DNA of 44,017 nucleotides, from NCBI GenBank assembly GCA_005877775.1, contig VBOJ01000017.1:1-44017 (forward strand), read 5' to 3'. Source of the stretch: Nitrospirota bacterium (GTDB lineage Bacteria; Nitrospirota; Nitrospiria; Nitrospirales; Nitrospiraceae). Under the pieces are notes generated by a model that was not told where the DNA came from, ran no database searches, and saw only the letters and a list, made by a program, of their open reading frames with translations. Shown in pieces: positions 25,552 to 33,809 of the stretch. A program made the translations under genes and the position numbers. Positions within the stretch are counted from its first letter, which is position 1; each line of letters opens with the position of its first letter.

Positions 25552-26673
25552 TCACAAAATGACGAGGTTGTCCCGGTGGATGACCTCGTCATACTCTTGT
25601 TGTCCCAGTGCCCGGTGAACCTCGGCTGTCTTGAGTCCTTTGATCCGGTTCAACGTGACCGAGGAAAAATTAACCAAACCCTTTGCGAACTCTTTCCCCT
25701 CCCGGTCGGTACAGGTGACCGCATCGCCTGGGTCAAAGTCTCCGGTGACGGCGATGATCCCCGAGGGGAGCAGGCTTTTGCCCCGACGGACGAGCGCCTC
25801 CACGGCGCCCTCATCGAGGGCCACCTGACCTTTGGCGCGCAGGGTAAACGCGATCCAATGTTTCCGGCTGGTCAACCGACGGTTGCGCGGCAGAATGAAG
25901 GTCCCGGCGCTGGCTCCCTCAAAGACCGCTGGAAGCAGCCCTGGTGTTTCCCCGTTCATGATCAGCGTCGCGAGGCCGTACTCGGCGGCTCTCTTAGCGG
26001 CTTGGATCTTGGTCGCCATACCCCCCGTGCCCTCGAAACTCTGGGAGAGGCCGGCGCGCTGTTCGATGTCCTGGGTGATCTCAGTGATCAGCGGCATCAG
26101 GGTGGCGGAAGGGTTCCGGCGGGGATCTTCGGTAAACAGGCCATCCACATCGGAGAGAATCACCAGCAGATCGGCATCCACCAGGTGAGCGACCTCTCCC
26201 GCCAGCGTGTCATTGTCGCCGACGCGGATCTCGTCCACGGCGACGGTGTCGTTCTCATTGATGAGGGGAATCACGCCCAATTCGATCAAGGTGGTCAGCG
26301 TATGGCGTGCATTCAGGAAGCGCCGCCGGTCCGCCAGGTCTTGGTGCGTGAGCAGGATCTGGGCAACGGTTCGGCCGAGTCGCTCAAACGATTTCTCATA
26401 GGCCCACATCAGACGGCTCTGACCCACGGCAGCCGCGGCCTGCTTGACGGGCAGGCTCTTGGGATAGCCCTTGAGCCCCAGCTTCTTGATGCCGGAAACG
26501 ATCGCGCCCGAGGTGACGATGACGACCTCGCGGCCCCCGTCCTTAAGGGCGGAGATGTCGTTGGTCAATCGGTCAATCTGATCGAGCCTGAGCCCCGATT
26601 CTCGGGAGGCCACCAAACTGCTCCCGATCTTCAGGACGATACGTCGGGCCTGCTTCAGGAGTTGGTCGCGCAT
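25552..26673 (-). CDS. proB: Glutamate 5-kinase ProB
   Basis: First step of proline synthesis. An amino acid kinase domain (about 1-255) with KIGSSL, VTSGAIVSG, NENDTVAV, GDNDTLAGEVAHLVDADLL and GGMATKIQAAKRA is followed by a C-terminal PUA domain (about 275-365), giving 373 residues as expected. Shine-Dalgarno GAGGAGG. The start overlaps the obgE stop by 19 bases, so translation is probably coupled. proA is not in the window. Confidence 0.96.
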   Translation of the reverse strand: MRDQLLKQARRIVLKIGSSLVASRESGLRLDQIDRLTNDISALKDGGREVVIVTSGAIVSGIKKLGLKGYPKSLPVKQAAAAVGQSRLMWAYEKSFERLGRTVAQILLTHQDLADRRRFLNARHTLTTLIELGVIPLINENDTVAVDEIRVGDNDTLAGEVAHLVDADLLVILSDVDGLFTEDPRRNPSATLMPLITEITQDIEQRAGLSQSFEGTGGMATKIQAAKRAAEYGLATLIMNGETPGLLPAVFEGASAGTFILPRNRRLTSRKHWIAFTLRAKGQVALDEGAVEALVRRGKSLLPSGIIAVTGDFDPGDAVTCTDREGKEFAKGLVNFSSVTLNRIKGLKTAEVHRALGQQEYDEVIHRDNLVIL

Positions 26674-27680
26674 GGCGCCCTCCTCAAGGCGTCAACACGT
26701 TTGCCCAGGAAGTTGATGAGCGTATCGAGTCCTTCCCTGGTGACGGCGGAGATCGGGAACAGTCGGAGACGGCGCCGTTTGCAGTAGGCCAGCAATTGAT
26801 CCAGGCGCGCCTGGTTTCCGCTGATATCCAGCTTCGTCCCGGCCACGGCGAACGGTCTGGCTGTCAGGTTGTGGTCGTAAGCGGCAAGCTCCTTTCGCAT
26901 CGCCTCGAAACTGGCCACCGGATCGTCGGACGTCCACTCCGAGACATCGACAAGGTGAAGCAGGAACGAGGTGCGTTCGATATGTCTGAGAAATTGAAAC
27001 CCCAGCCCCTTACCTTCGTTGGCTCCCTCGATCAGGCCGGGAATGTCGGCAACCACGAAACTGCCGTCCTCTCCCCAGCGAACGACTCCGAGGTTGGGTA
27101 TGAGGGTGGTAAATGGATAGTCCGCGATCTTGGGACGCGCCGAGGAGATAGCCGCAATGAGCGTGGATTTTCCCGCATTGGGCAATCCCACCAGCCCGAT
27201 GTCTGCCAGCAGTTTGAGTTCGAGCCTGAGACACCGTTCCTCCCCTGCTGTTCCTGGTTCCGTATGGGTCGGCACTCGGTTCGTCGAAGTCGCGAACTGG
27301 GCGTTGCCCCGACCGCCACGTCCTCCGCGTGCCACCACCTGGGTCTGTCCCTCAGCAGTCAAGTCGGCCAGGACCTCGCCCGTGGTGTCGTCAGCGATCA
27401 CCGTGCCGGTTGGCACGGGAATGATCACGTCCTGCGCAGTGCGTCCGTGTCGGTTTGATCCTTCGCCTGGGCCGCCGGGTTTGGCCTGATAGTGTTGCTG
27501 ATAGCGGAGGTCCAGAAGGGTGGTGAGACGTCGCGAGGCGACTACGATCACGCTCCCACCGTTCCCGCCGTCTCCCCCATCTGGTCCCCCGTGCGGAACG
27601 TACTTTTCCCGTCGAAAGCTACAGGCACCATCCCCGCCCCGGCCGGCTTTCACAAATATGCGGACTTCATCGACGAACAT
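26655..27680 (-). CDS. obgE: Obg/CgtA-family GTPase
   Basis: Ribosome-associated GTPase involved in 50S assembly and stress control. The N-terminal glycine-rich Obg fold (MFVDEVRIFVKAGRGGDGAC, GGDGGNGG, GGRGGRGN) is followed by the G domain: GLPNAGKST, PFTTLIPNLGVV, DIPGLIEGA and GTKLD. It ends shortly after the G domain, so the variable OCT domain found in some homologues is absent. I start at the ATG at 27680; the ORF track uses a TTG four codons upstream. Conserved order rplU-rpmA-obgE. Confidence 0.96.
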   Translation of the reverse strand: MFVDEVRIFVKAGRGGDGACSFRREKYVPHGGPDGGDGGNGGSVIVVASRRLTTLLDLRYQQHYQAKPGGPGEGSNRHGRTAQDVIIPVPTGTVIADDTTGEVLADLTAEGQTQVVARGGRGGRGNAQFATSTNRVPTHTEPGTAGEERCLRLELKLLADIGLVGLPNAGKSTLIAAISSARPKIADYPFTTLIPNLGVVRWGEDGSFVVADIPGLIEGANEGKGLGFQFLRHIERTSFLLHLVDVSEWTSDDPVASFEAMRKELAAYDHNLTARPFAVAGTKLDISGNQARLDQLLAYCKRRRLRLFPISAVTREGLDTLINFLGKRVDALRRAPCATNS

Positions 27681-27693
27681 AGCACACCCCAAA

Positions 27694-27782
27694 GCGTCGT
27701 GCGTCTGTCGCGTCTATAGCGTTGATAGCGTCATCGCGAGAGACGCAACGAAGCGAGACACGCAATAGACGCAAGTGACGCG
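27694..27782. repeat. GCGTCT 9-mer arrays in head-to-head arms between rpmA and obgE
   Basis: Left arm gcgtcgt, gcgtctgtc, gcgtctata, gcgttgata, gcgtcatc. Right arm (complement sense) gagacgcaac, gagacac, gcaatagac, gcaagtgac, gcg. Near-symmetric about base 27738. Lies between two co-transcribed genes. Confidence 0.75.
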
Positions 27783-27824
27783 TAACTAAGGTGGAGCCGG
27801 GAAGACGCCGCGTGCGAAGTCGGA

Positions 27825-28088
27825 TTAGGAGGGGGGTGACGGCGGATAGACGCTGACTTTTCGACGGACCCGCCCCCCTTCGAATTTGACCACGCCGGAA
27901 AGGCGCGCAAAGAGGGTATGGTCTCGTCCGAGGCCGACGTTGAATCCTGGGAAAAACTTGGTTCCCCTCTGTCGGACGAGAATGCTACCGGCCGTGACGT
28001 GCTCTCCGCTGAACGCCTTGACCCCGAGGTATTGAGGGTTACTGTCTCGGCCATTCCGAGATGAACCGCCGCCCTTATTGGTTGCCAT
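27825..28088 (-). CDS. rpmA: 50S ribosomal protein L27
   Basis: 87 residues. [33 protein letters not shown] and GRDHTLFA are the L27 signature. The protein starts directly at the mature-like N terminus, without the Firmicute-type leader that is cleaved off. Shine-Dalgarno AGAAGGAG. Separated from rplU by a 269-base insertion. Confidence 0.97.
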   Translation of the reverse strand: MATNKGGGSSRNGRDSNPQYLGVKAFSGEHVTAGSILVRQRGTKFFPGFNVGLGRDHTLFARLSGVVKFEGGRVRRKVSVYPPSPPS

Positions 28089-28101
28089 ACCTCGCTCCTT
28101 C

Positions 28102-28374
28102 TAAGCCCGGACTATTCATGATGGTTCGTCGCGTTCCACCCGTTGCAATCCAAGAGCAACGGGTACCCGGCAATCGAGTTGCGAGACGGGCGCGCGGAGC
28201 CACGAGGGAGGGAGGCATACTCCCTGGAGTACGTTGACCGACTGAGTGGCGAGCCCGCCCGCCTGGTCGCCTGAGCGAGCGACCAGGCCGGGACCCATTG
28301 CTCCAAGATTGCAATGGGTGCCCAGCAGGGAATCCGCGATTGCAGCAGAAGCGTTCATGAATAATCCGGGCTAA
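28102..28374. mobile_element. MITE-like insertion between rplU and rpmA
   Basis: Terminal inverted repeats GCCCGGACTATTCATGA (from 28105) and TCATGAATAATCCGGGC (to 28371) with one mismatch. TAA occurs on both outer sides (28102-28104 and 28372-28374), read on the gene strand as TTAG, the last bases of rplU. Removing the insert restores the rplU TAG stop followed by AAGGAGCGAGGT and the rpmA ATG, a normal spacing. Inside are two hairpins of the ACCC[A/G]TTGC family (28138-28164 and 28293-28319) and a CCTGGTCGC / GCGACCAGG hairpin. There is no transposase. Confidence 0.75.
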
Positions 28375-28691
28375 CTCGACGCTGTTTCGATGCCCTTGAT
28401 CCGGAGCTGCGTAAACCCTTGACGGTGGCCTTTGGTGCGCCGGTAGTTCTTCCGCCGTTTCTTTTTGAAGACCATGATGGACCGCGTTCTTGCCTGTTGC
28501 ATAATCTCGGCGTTGACGCGAGCCCCTTTGATCAACGGATGCCCGAGCACAAGACCAGCATCGCTCTGGACCAGCCGCACTTGGTTCAACTCGACCAGTG
28601 CACCCACTTCACCAGGCAGGGTCTCGACCCGGAGGACCGTCCCTGGTTCTACCCGATACTGCTTGCCCCCGGTTTCCACAATCGCGTACAT
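28371..28691 (-). CDS. rplU: 50S ribosomal protein L21
   Basis: 106 residues. MYAIVETGGKQYRVEPG, VGHP-equivalent LGHPLIKGA and FKKKRRKNYRRTKGHRQ are typical of L21. GGAG lies upstream of the ATG. First gene of the operon; its stop codon is at the edge of the MITE-like insertion. Confidence 0.97.
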   Translation of the reverse strand: MYAIVETGGKQYRVEPGTVLRVETLPGEVGALVELNQVRLVQSDAGLVLGHPLIKGARVNAEIMQQARTRSIMVFKKKRRKNYRRTKGHRQGFTQLRIKGIETASS

Positions 28692-28718
28692 ACCTTAGAT
28701 CTCCTGCAAAGTGATGAC

Positions 28719-28747
28719 TTTTATCATGGGCATTTGAAGGGTGTCAA
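28719..28747 (-). promoter_or_regulatory. Putative promoter of the rplU operon
   Basis: On the minus strand TTGACA followed by a GATAAAA -10 region (ATAAAA at 17 bases). It is the only good match upstream of rplU. Confidence 0.45.
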
Positions 28748-28823
28748 GTCATGTTGCAGGTTGCGTATGAGGCCTATAAGCTGAGCGCGGCTCGTGCTTG
28801 AAGAATGTGCCATGAGGACGGCG

Positions 28824-28930
28824 CGCGTTGACAGAAATTCCGGGGCGCTGATATGCGTCTCTTGCGTGCGGCGTCTATTGCGTCTGTCGCGACGTCGCAT
28901 TCGTTGACATGAATTCCGAGGCACTGCTAT
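28824..28930. repeat. Duplicated promoter-like segment with a GCGTCT array between the copies
   Basis: Direct repeats start at TTGACAGAAATTCC (28828) and TTGACATGAATTCC (28904), with about 22 of 27 bases matching. Between them, at 28855-28898, is the array gcgtctctt gcgtgcg gcgtctatt gcgtctgtc gcgacgtcgc. The second copy has a good -10 (TATAGT), the first a poor one (TATGCG), both with an 18-base spacer. Confidence 0.65.
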
Positions 28931-28933
28931 AGT
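28904..28933 (+). promoter_or_regulatory. Promoter of ilvE (near-leaderless transcript)
   Basis: TTGACA, 18 bases, TATAGT. The expected start of transcription is around 28940, only about six bases before the ilvE ATG. Confidence 0.6.
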
Positions 28934-28945
28934 GCCTTTCGGGTT

Positions 28946-29860
28946 ATGCTGCAACCAAGCGAAAAAATCTGGATGGATGGATCGTTCGTCAACTGGGCGG
29001 ACGCCTCGGTGCATGTCTTGACCCATTCGCTTCACTACGGCCTGGCCGCGTTCGAGGGAATCCGCTGTTATAAGGGTCGCAAAGGCTCAGCCATCTTTCG
29101 CCTCCGCGAGCACGTTGACCGCCTGTTCGAGTCGGCGCACATTGCGATGATGCAGATTCCCTATGAGAAGAAACAGGTCACGGATGCGATCGTGGAAACG
29201 GTTCGCGTGAACCGGCTGGAGGCCTGCTACATCCGGCCACTCGTGTACATTGGCTACGGTGCGATGGGGCTCTATCCGGGAGAGAACCCCATTCGCGTGG
29301 CGATTGCTGCCTGGCGGTGGGGCACCTATCTTGGGGACGAGGCGCTCACCAACGGGATCAGGGCGAAGGTGTCGTCCTTCACTCGCCATCACGTGAATGT
29401 CGCCATGACTCGGGCGAAGATCTCCGGCTACTATGTGAACTCGATCCTGGCGAAGCGCGAAGTCAAGGCCGACGGATACGACGAGGCGATTCTGCTGGAC
29501 GCAGATGGCTATGTCTCGGAGGGTTCGGGGGAGAATATCTTCATTGTTCGTAAGGGGCAGTTGAAGACGACGCCGCTTACGTCTATTTTGGAAGGCATCA
29601 CTCGGAACTCGGTCCTTCAGCTGGCGCGGGAACGGGGCATCCCCGTGGTGGAGGAGCGATTTACCCGGGATGCGATGTACGTGGCTGAGGAGGTCTTCCT
29701 GACCGGTACGGCTGCGGAAATTGCGCCCGTCCGTGAAATTGACGGCCGCCTGATCGGCACCGGCAAGCCCGGTCCGGTGACGATGGATCTGCAAAAGACC
29801 TTCTTCGAGATCGTGCGCGGCGAAGATCCTTCGCACGAAAGCTGGTTGACCCGCGTTTAA
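28946..29860 (+). CDS. ilvE: Branched-chain amino acid aminotransferase IlvE
   Basis: PLP class IV aminotransferase that makes leucine, isoleucine and valine from their keto acids. 304 residues. Typical blocks: IWMDGSFVNWADASVHVLTH, LHYGLAAFEGIR, RAKISGYYVNSILAK with the PLP lysine, SEGSGENIF, GITRNSVLQLARERGI and LTGTAAEI. The ATG at 28946 gives the normal N terminus. No Shine-Dalgarno precedes it, which fits a leaderless or nearly leaderless mRNA from the promoter just upstream. Confidence 0.95.
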   Translation: MLQPSEKIWMDGSFVNWADASVHVLTHSLHYGLAAFEGIRCYKGRKGSAIFRLREHVDRLFESAHIAMMQIPYEKKQVTDAIVETVRVNRLEACYIRPLVYIGYGAMGLYPGENPIRVAIAAWRWGTYLGDEALTNGIRAKVSSFTRHHVNVAMTRAKISGYYVNSILAKREVKADGYDEAILLDADGYVSEGSGENIFIVRKGQLKTTPLTSILEGITRNSVLQLARERGIPVVEERFTRDAMYVAEEVFLTGTAAEIAPVREIDGRLIGTGKPGPVTMDLQKTFFEIVRGEDPSHESWLTRV

Positions 29861-29869
29861 CTCCCTTCC

Positions 29870-30028
29870 GTTCAGCCTTCAGCAGTCAGTCATTAGCTTT
29901 CAGCGAGTCAGTGCTTGTTCTCCAGTTCTTTTGGTTTATCCGGTTTGTCTCGTTCAAACCATAGAGACCAAGCAAGGCGAACCAAACGAACCAGGCGATC
30001 AAGGGCTGACGGCTGATAGCTCTATGCG
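29870..30028. repeat. Nested inverted short-word arrays between ilvE and secG
   Basis: Outer arms: ttcagccttcagcagtcag, tcattagctttcagc on the left; gggctgacggctgatagct on the right. Inner arms: ttggtttatccggtttgtct on the left; gaaccaaacgaaccagg on the right. The array begins about ten bases after the ilvE stop and reaches the secG stop (convergent genes). Confidence 0.7.
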
Positions 30029-30388
30029 CTAGGGTGTAGTGGGCGTTGGAGGGTTGGCTTCTCCGGAAGGCTGCGTCTGCGAAGGTTCCTGTGGTGGGGC
30101 GGTAGGCTGCGAATCGGATGACTCCTTTTTGTTGAGGTCAATGACGGTTGAGGAGAAGGTCCGTTCTCTCGAGAGCACCGCGAGGCCGAGCGAGGTCAAC
30201 ATAAAAATGATCGCCGCTGCCACTGTCACTTTGCTGAGGAATGTGCCAGGCCCTCGGCTACCAAACACCGTCTGGCTCGACCCTCCAAAGGCAGCTCCGA
30301 TCTCGGCTCCCTTGCCCGCCTGAAGCAAAATAGCAGCGATCATCAATAAACATACGGTGACGTGGACAATTACAGCCAAAGTGTACAT
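30029..30388 (-). CDS. secG: Preprotein translocase subunit SecG
   Basis: 119 residues. Two membrane segments (about 3-22 and 52-72) flank the conserved loop LLQAGKGAEIGAAFGGSSQTVFGSRG. The C-terminal tail is long and rich in Pro, Gln, Ser and Thr. SecG assists the SecYE channel. The Shine-Dalgarno AAGGA precedes the ATG. Last gene of the gap-pgk-tpiA-secG operon. Confidence 0.95.
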   Translation of the reverse strand: MYTLAVIVHVTVCLLMIAAILLQAGKGAEIGAAFGGSSQTVFGSRGPGTFLSKVTVAAAIIFMLTSLGLAVLSRERTFSSTVIDLNKKESSDSQPTAPPQEPSQTQPSGEANPPTPTTP

Positions 30389-30412
30389 TCCGTTCCTTTT
30401 TCCGTCGCTTCC

Positions 30413-31183
30413 CTATCCCGCCACGTTCTGCGCGAGGCCTATCATCTTAGCAAAGGACTGAGGATCCAGACAAGCCCCTCCGACCAGGGCGCCGTCAACT
30501 TGGTCTGACACCAGGAACTCCCCGGCATTCTCGGGGGTCACGCTTCCACCATAGAGAATACGAACAGGTTTGCAGGCCTCTGGTCCCCAACTGCTGGCCA
30601 AAGTGGCGCGCAGGGTTTTGTGAACCGCCGCGGCCTGGGCAGGCGAAGCCGGGCGGCCGGTCCCAATCGCCCACACCGGCTCGTAAGCGATCGTGATCAT
30701 GCGGAGCTCGTCCTTCGAGATCCCATCCAGGCACCGGAGGAGTTGGCCGGTGACCACCGTTTCCGTTCGTCCACCCTCGCGGTCGCCCAGGGACTCTCCC
30801 ACGCACAGAATCGGACGTAATCTGTGACGGAGGGCGGCCCGGATTTTTCGATTGATCCCTTCGTCGTGGTCCCCGAAGTGTTGCCTCCGCTCCGAATGCC
30901 CGAGGATCACATATTGACAACCCAGTTCTTTGATCATGGGAGCCGAGATTTCCCCCGTGAAGGGCCCTTGGTCTTCCCAGAACAGGTTCTGCGCCGCCAG
31001 GATGAAAGGATGGGGGATAGGCATGGCTTGGCCGGCAGCCTGTAGCGCGGTAAAGGGTGGGGCCAGGACGACCTCGACGTTTCCGGGTTCAGGAACCAAC
31101 TTCATGAGCTGCTGCACGATCGCTGCTGCTTCTGTAGCAGTTTTGTGCATCTTCCAATTGCCCACGATGAGTCGTCGCGGCAC
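30413..31183 (-). CDS. tpiA: Triosephosphate isomerase
   Basis: Interconverts dihydroxyacetone phosphate and glyceraldehyde 3-phosphate. Conserved GNWKMHK, ILGHSERR with catalytic His, AYEPVWAIGTG with catalytic Glu, and the phosphate-binding ILYGGSVTPEN. I start at GTG 31183 (256 residues), which has GAGG five bases upstream; the ORF-track extension to 31255 overlaps pgk and has no family match. Follows pgk by 43 bases. Confidence 0.96.
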   Translation of the reverse strand: MPRRLIVGNWKMHKTATEAAAIVQQLMKLVPEPGNVEVVLAPPFTALQAAGQAMPIPHPFILAAQNLFWEDQGPFTGEISAPMIKELGCQYVILGHSERRQHFGDHDEGINRKIRAALRHRLRPILCVGESLGDREGGRTETVVTGQLLRCLDGISKDELRMITIAYEPVWAIGTGRPASPAQAAAVHKTLRATLASSWGPEACKPVRILYGGSVTPENAGEFLVSDQVDGALVGGACLDPQSFAKMIGLAQNVAG

Positions 31184-31226
31184 AGTACCCTCAGTGAAAT
31201 TAGGAAAGGGGGGAAGAGCGGGAGGC

Positions 31227-32426
31227 TCAACTGTCTCGATTCGGCAGCGCCACAAGTCCGGGAAGCTGCTTTCCCTCCAAGAGCTCTAGGGCCGCACCTC
31301 CCCCAGTGGATATGAAGGTCATGCTCTCGGATTCGCCGGCCCGGTGGACAGCCAATGCCGTGTCTCCTCCACCCACGATGGTCAGCGCGTAAGCGTTGGC
31401 GACCGCATGGGCCATGGCAAAGGTGCCCCGCGCGAACGCGTCTATCTCGAAGACACCCATCGGTCCGTTCCAGAGGATCGTCTTCGCATTCTGCACCGCT
31501 TCGCTGAACAACTTGACAGAGGCGGGGCCGATGTCCAGCGCATACCAGCCCTTCGGGATTTCCTGAACGGGAACGAGCTTGGTCTCGGCTCCCAGCTCTC
31601 GACTGTGCGCCACGACGCAGTCCACGGGCAGGTAAAACTTGACCCCACGAGAGAAGGCGTGTTCCTGGATGCCCCGGGCAAACTCCAACATGTCATCCTC
31701 GACCAACGAGTTACCGATTTCCTGCCCCATTGCCTTGATGAAGGTGAAGGCCATGCCTCCGCCGATGATGACCTTATCCACGCGCTTCCCCAGGTTCTCG
31801 ATGATCTCGATTTTTCCGGAGACCTTGGCTCCTCCAAGAATGGCCACGAATGGGCGAACCGGATCGGCGACAGCGCCTTCGAGGTATTCGATCTCCTTCT
31901 TTAACAGATATCCGGCCGCCGCGACCTTGATAAACTTCGTCATGCCGACGATCGAAGCGTGGGCCCGATGGGCCGCTCCGAAGGCGTCGTTGATATAGAC
32001 ATCCCCAAGGGAGGCTAATGCACGCGAAAAGTCCTCGTCGTTCTTCTCTTCTCCGGGATGGAAGCGCAGGTTCTCCAGCAATAGGACATCGCCGGGCTTC
32101 ATCCTCGCCACCAGTGTTTCCACGGCGGGGCCGATACAGTCAGGGGCAAAAGTGACCTCTTTGCCCAGGAGTCGCTGGAGCCGTTTGGCGATCGGCGCGA
32201 GGCTGAGCTTCGGATCCGGCTTGCCCTTGGGGCGACCGAGGTGCGAGCACAGAATGACCTTGGCGCCCTCATCTACAGCGCGGTTGATGGTGGGCAGGGT
32301 CGAGCGGATGCGGGTGTCGTCCGTGATCTGGAGCGCGTCATCGAGGGGAACGTTGAAGTCGGCTCTGATGATCACGCGCTTGTTGCGAAGCTCGACGTCC
32401 TGGATCGTCTGTTTGCGAAGGTTCAT
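31227..32426 (-). CDS. pgk: Phosphoglycerate kinase
   Basis: Glycolytic/gluconeogenic kinase. 399 residues with RADFNVPLDD, SHLGRPKGK, LLLENLRFHPGEE, GGAKVSGKIEII, WNGPMGVFE and STGGGAALELLEGKQLPG. Shine-Dalgarno AAAGGAG. It is the second gene after gap, about 90 bases away; the spacer holds no obvious repeat. Confidence 0.97.
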   Translation of the reverse strand: MNLRKQTIQDVELRNKRVIIRADFNVPLDDALQITDDTRIRSTLPTINRAVDEGAKVILCSHLGRPKGKPDPKLSLAPIAKRLQRLLGKEVTFAPDCIGPAVETLVARMKPGDVLLLENLRFHPGEEKNDEDFSRALASLGDVYINDAFGAAHRAHASIVGMTKFIKVAAAGYLLKKEIEYLEGAVADPVRPFVAILGGAKVSGKIEIIENLGKRVDKVIIGGGMAFTFIKAMGQEIGNSLVEDDMLEFARGIQEHAFSRGVKFYLPVDCVVAHSRELGAETKLVPVQEIPKGWYALDIGPASVKLFSEAVQNAKTILWNGPMGVFEIDAFARGTFAMAHAVANAYALTIVGGGDTALAVHRAGESESMTFISTGGGAALELLEGKQLPGLVALPNRDS

Positions 32427-32519
32427 CAGTGCTCCTTTACCACAACCCCTGGCCCCGGCTCGTGCCCTGTGATCCTGCGGACGGTTGGCGCGGAGAAAAC
32501 TGTGAGAGGGGAAAGGTCG

Positions 32520-33641
<1,122 letters not shown>

Positions 33642-33809
33642 TCAATTCCGCCTCAGAATTATGGTGTCTGGCTGCCCGCTCCTGGCCGCTTGCTTGGGTA
33701 TTCCTTCTGCTGTAGAGTCCACCATCTGTCCCTTCAGAGCCCTCTGTTCCCCCGGACATATCGTGTCGGCCCTCTGACCTTTCGGAGCGCCGCCGGAGGC
33801 AATTGGACG

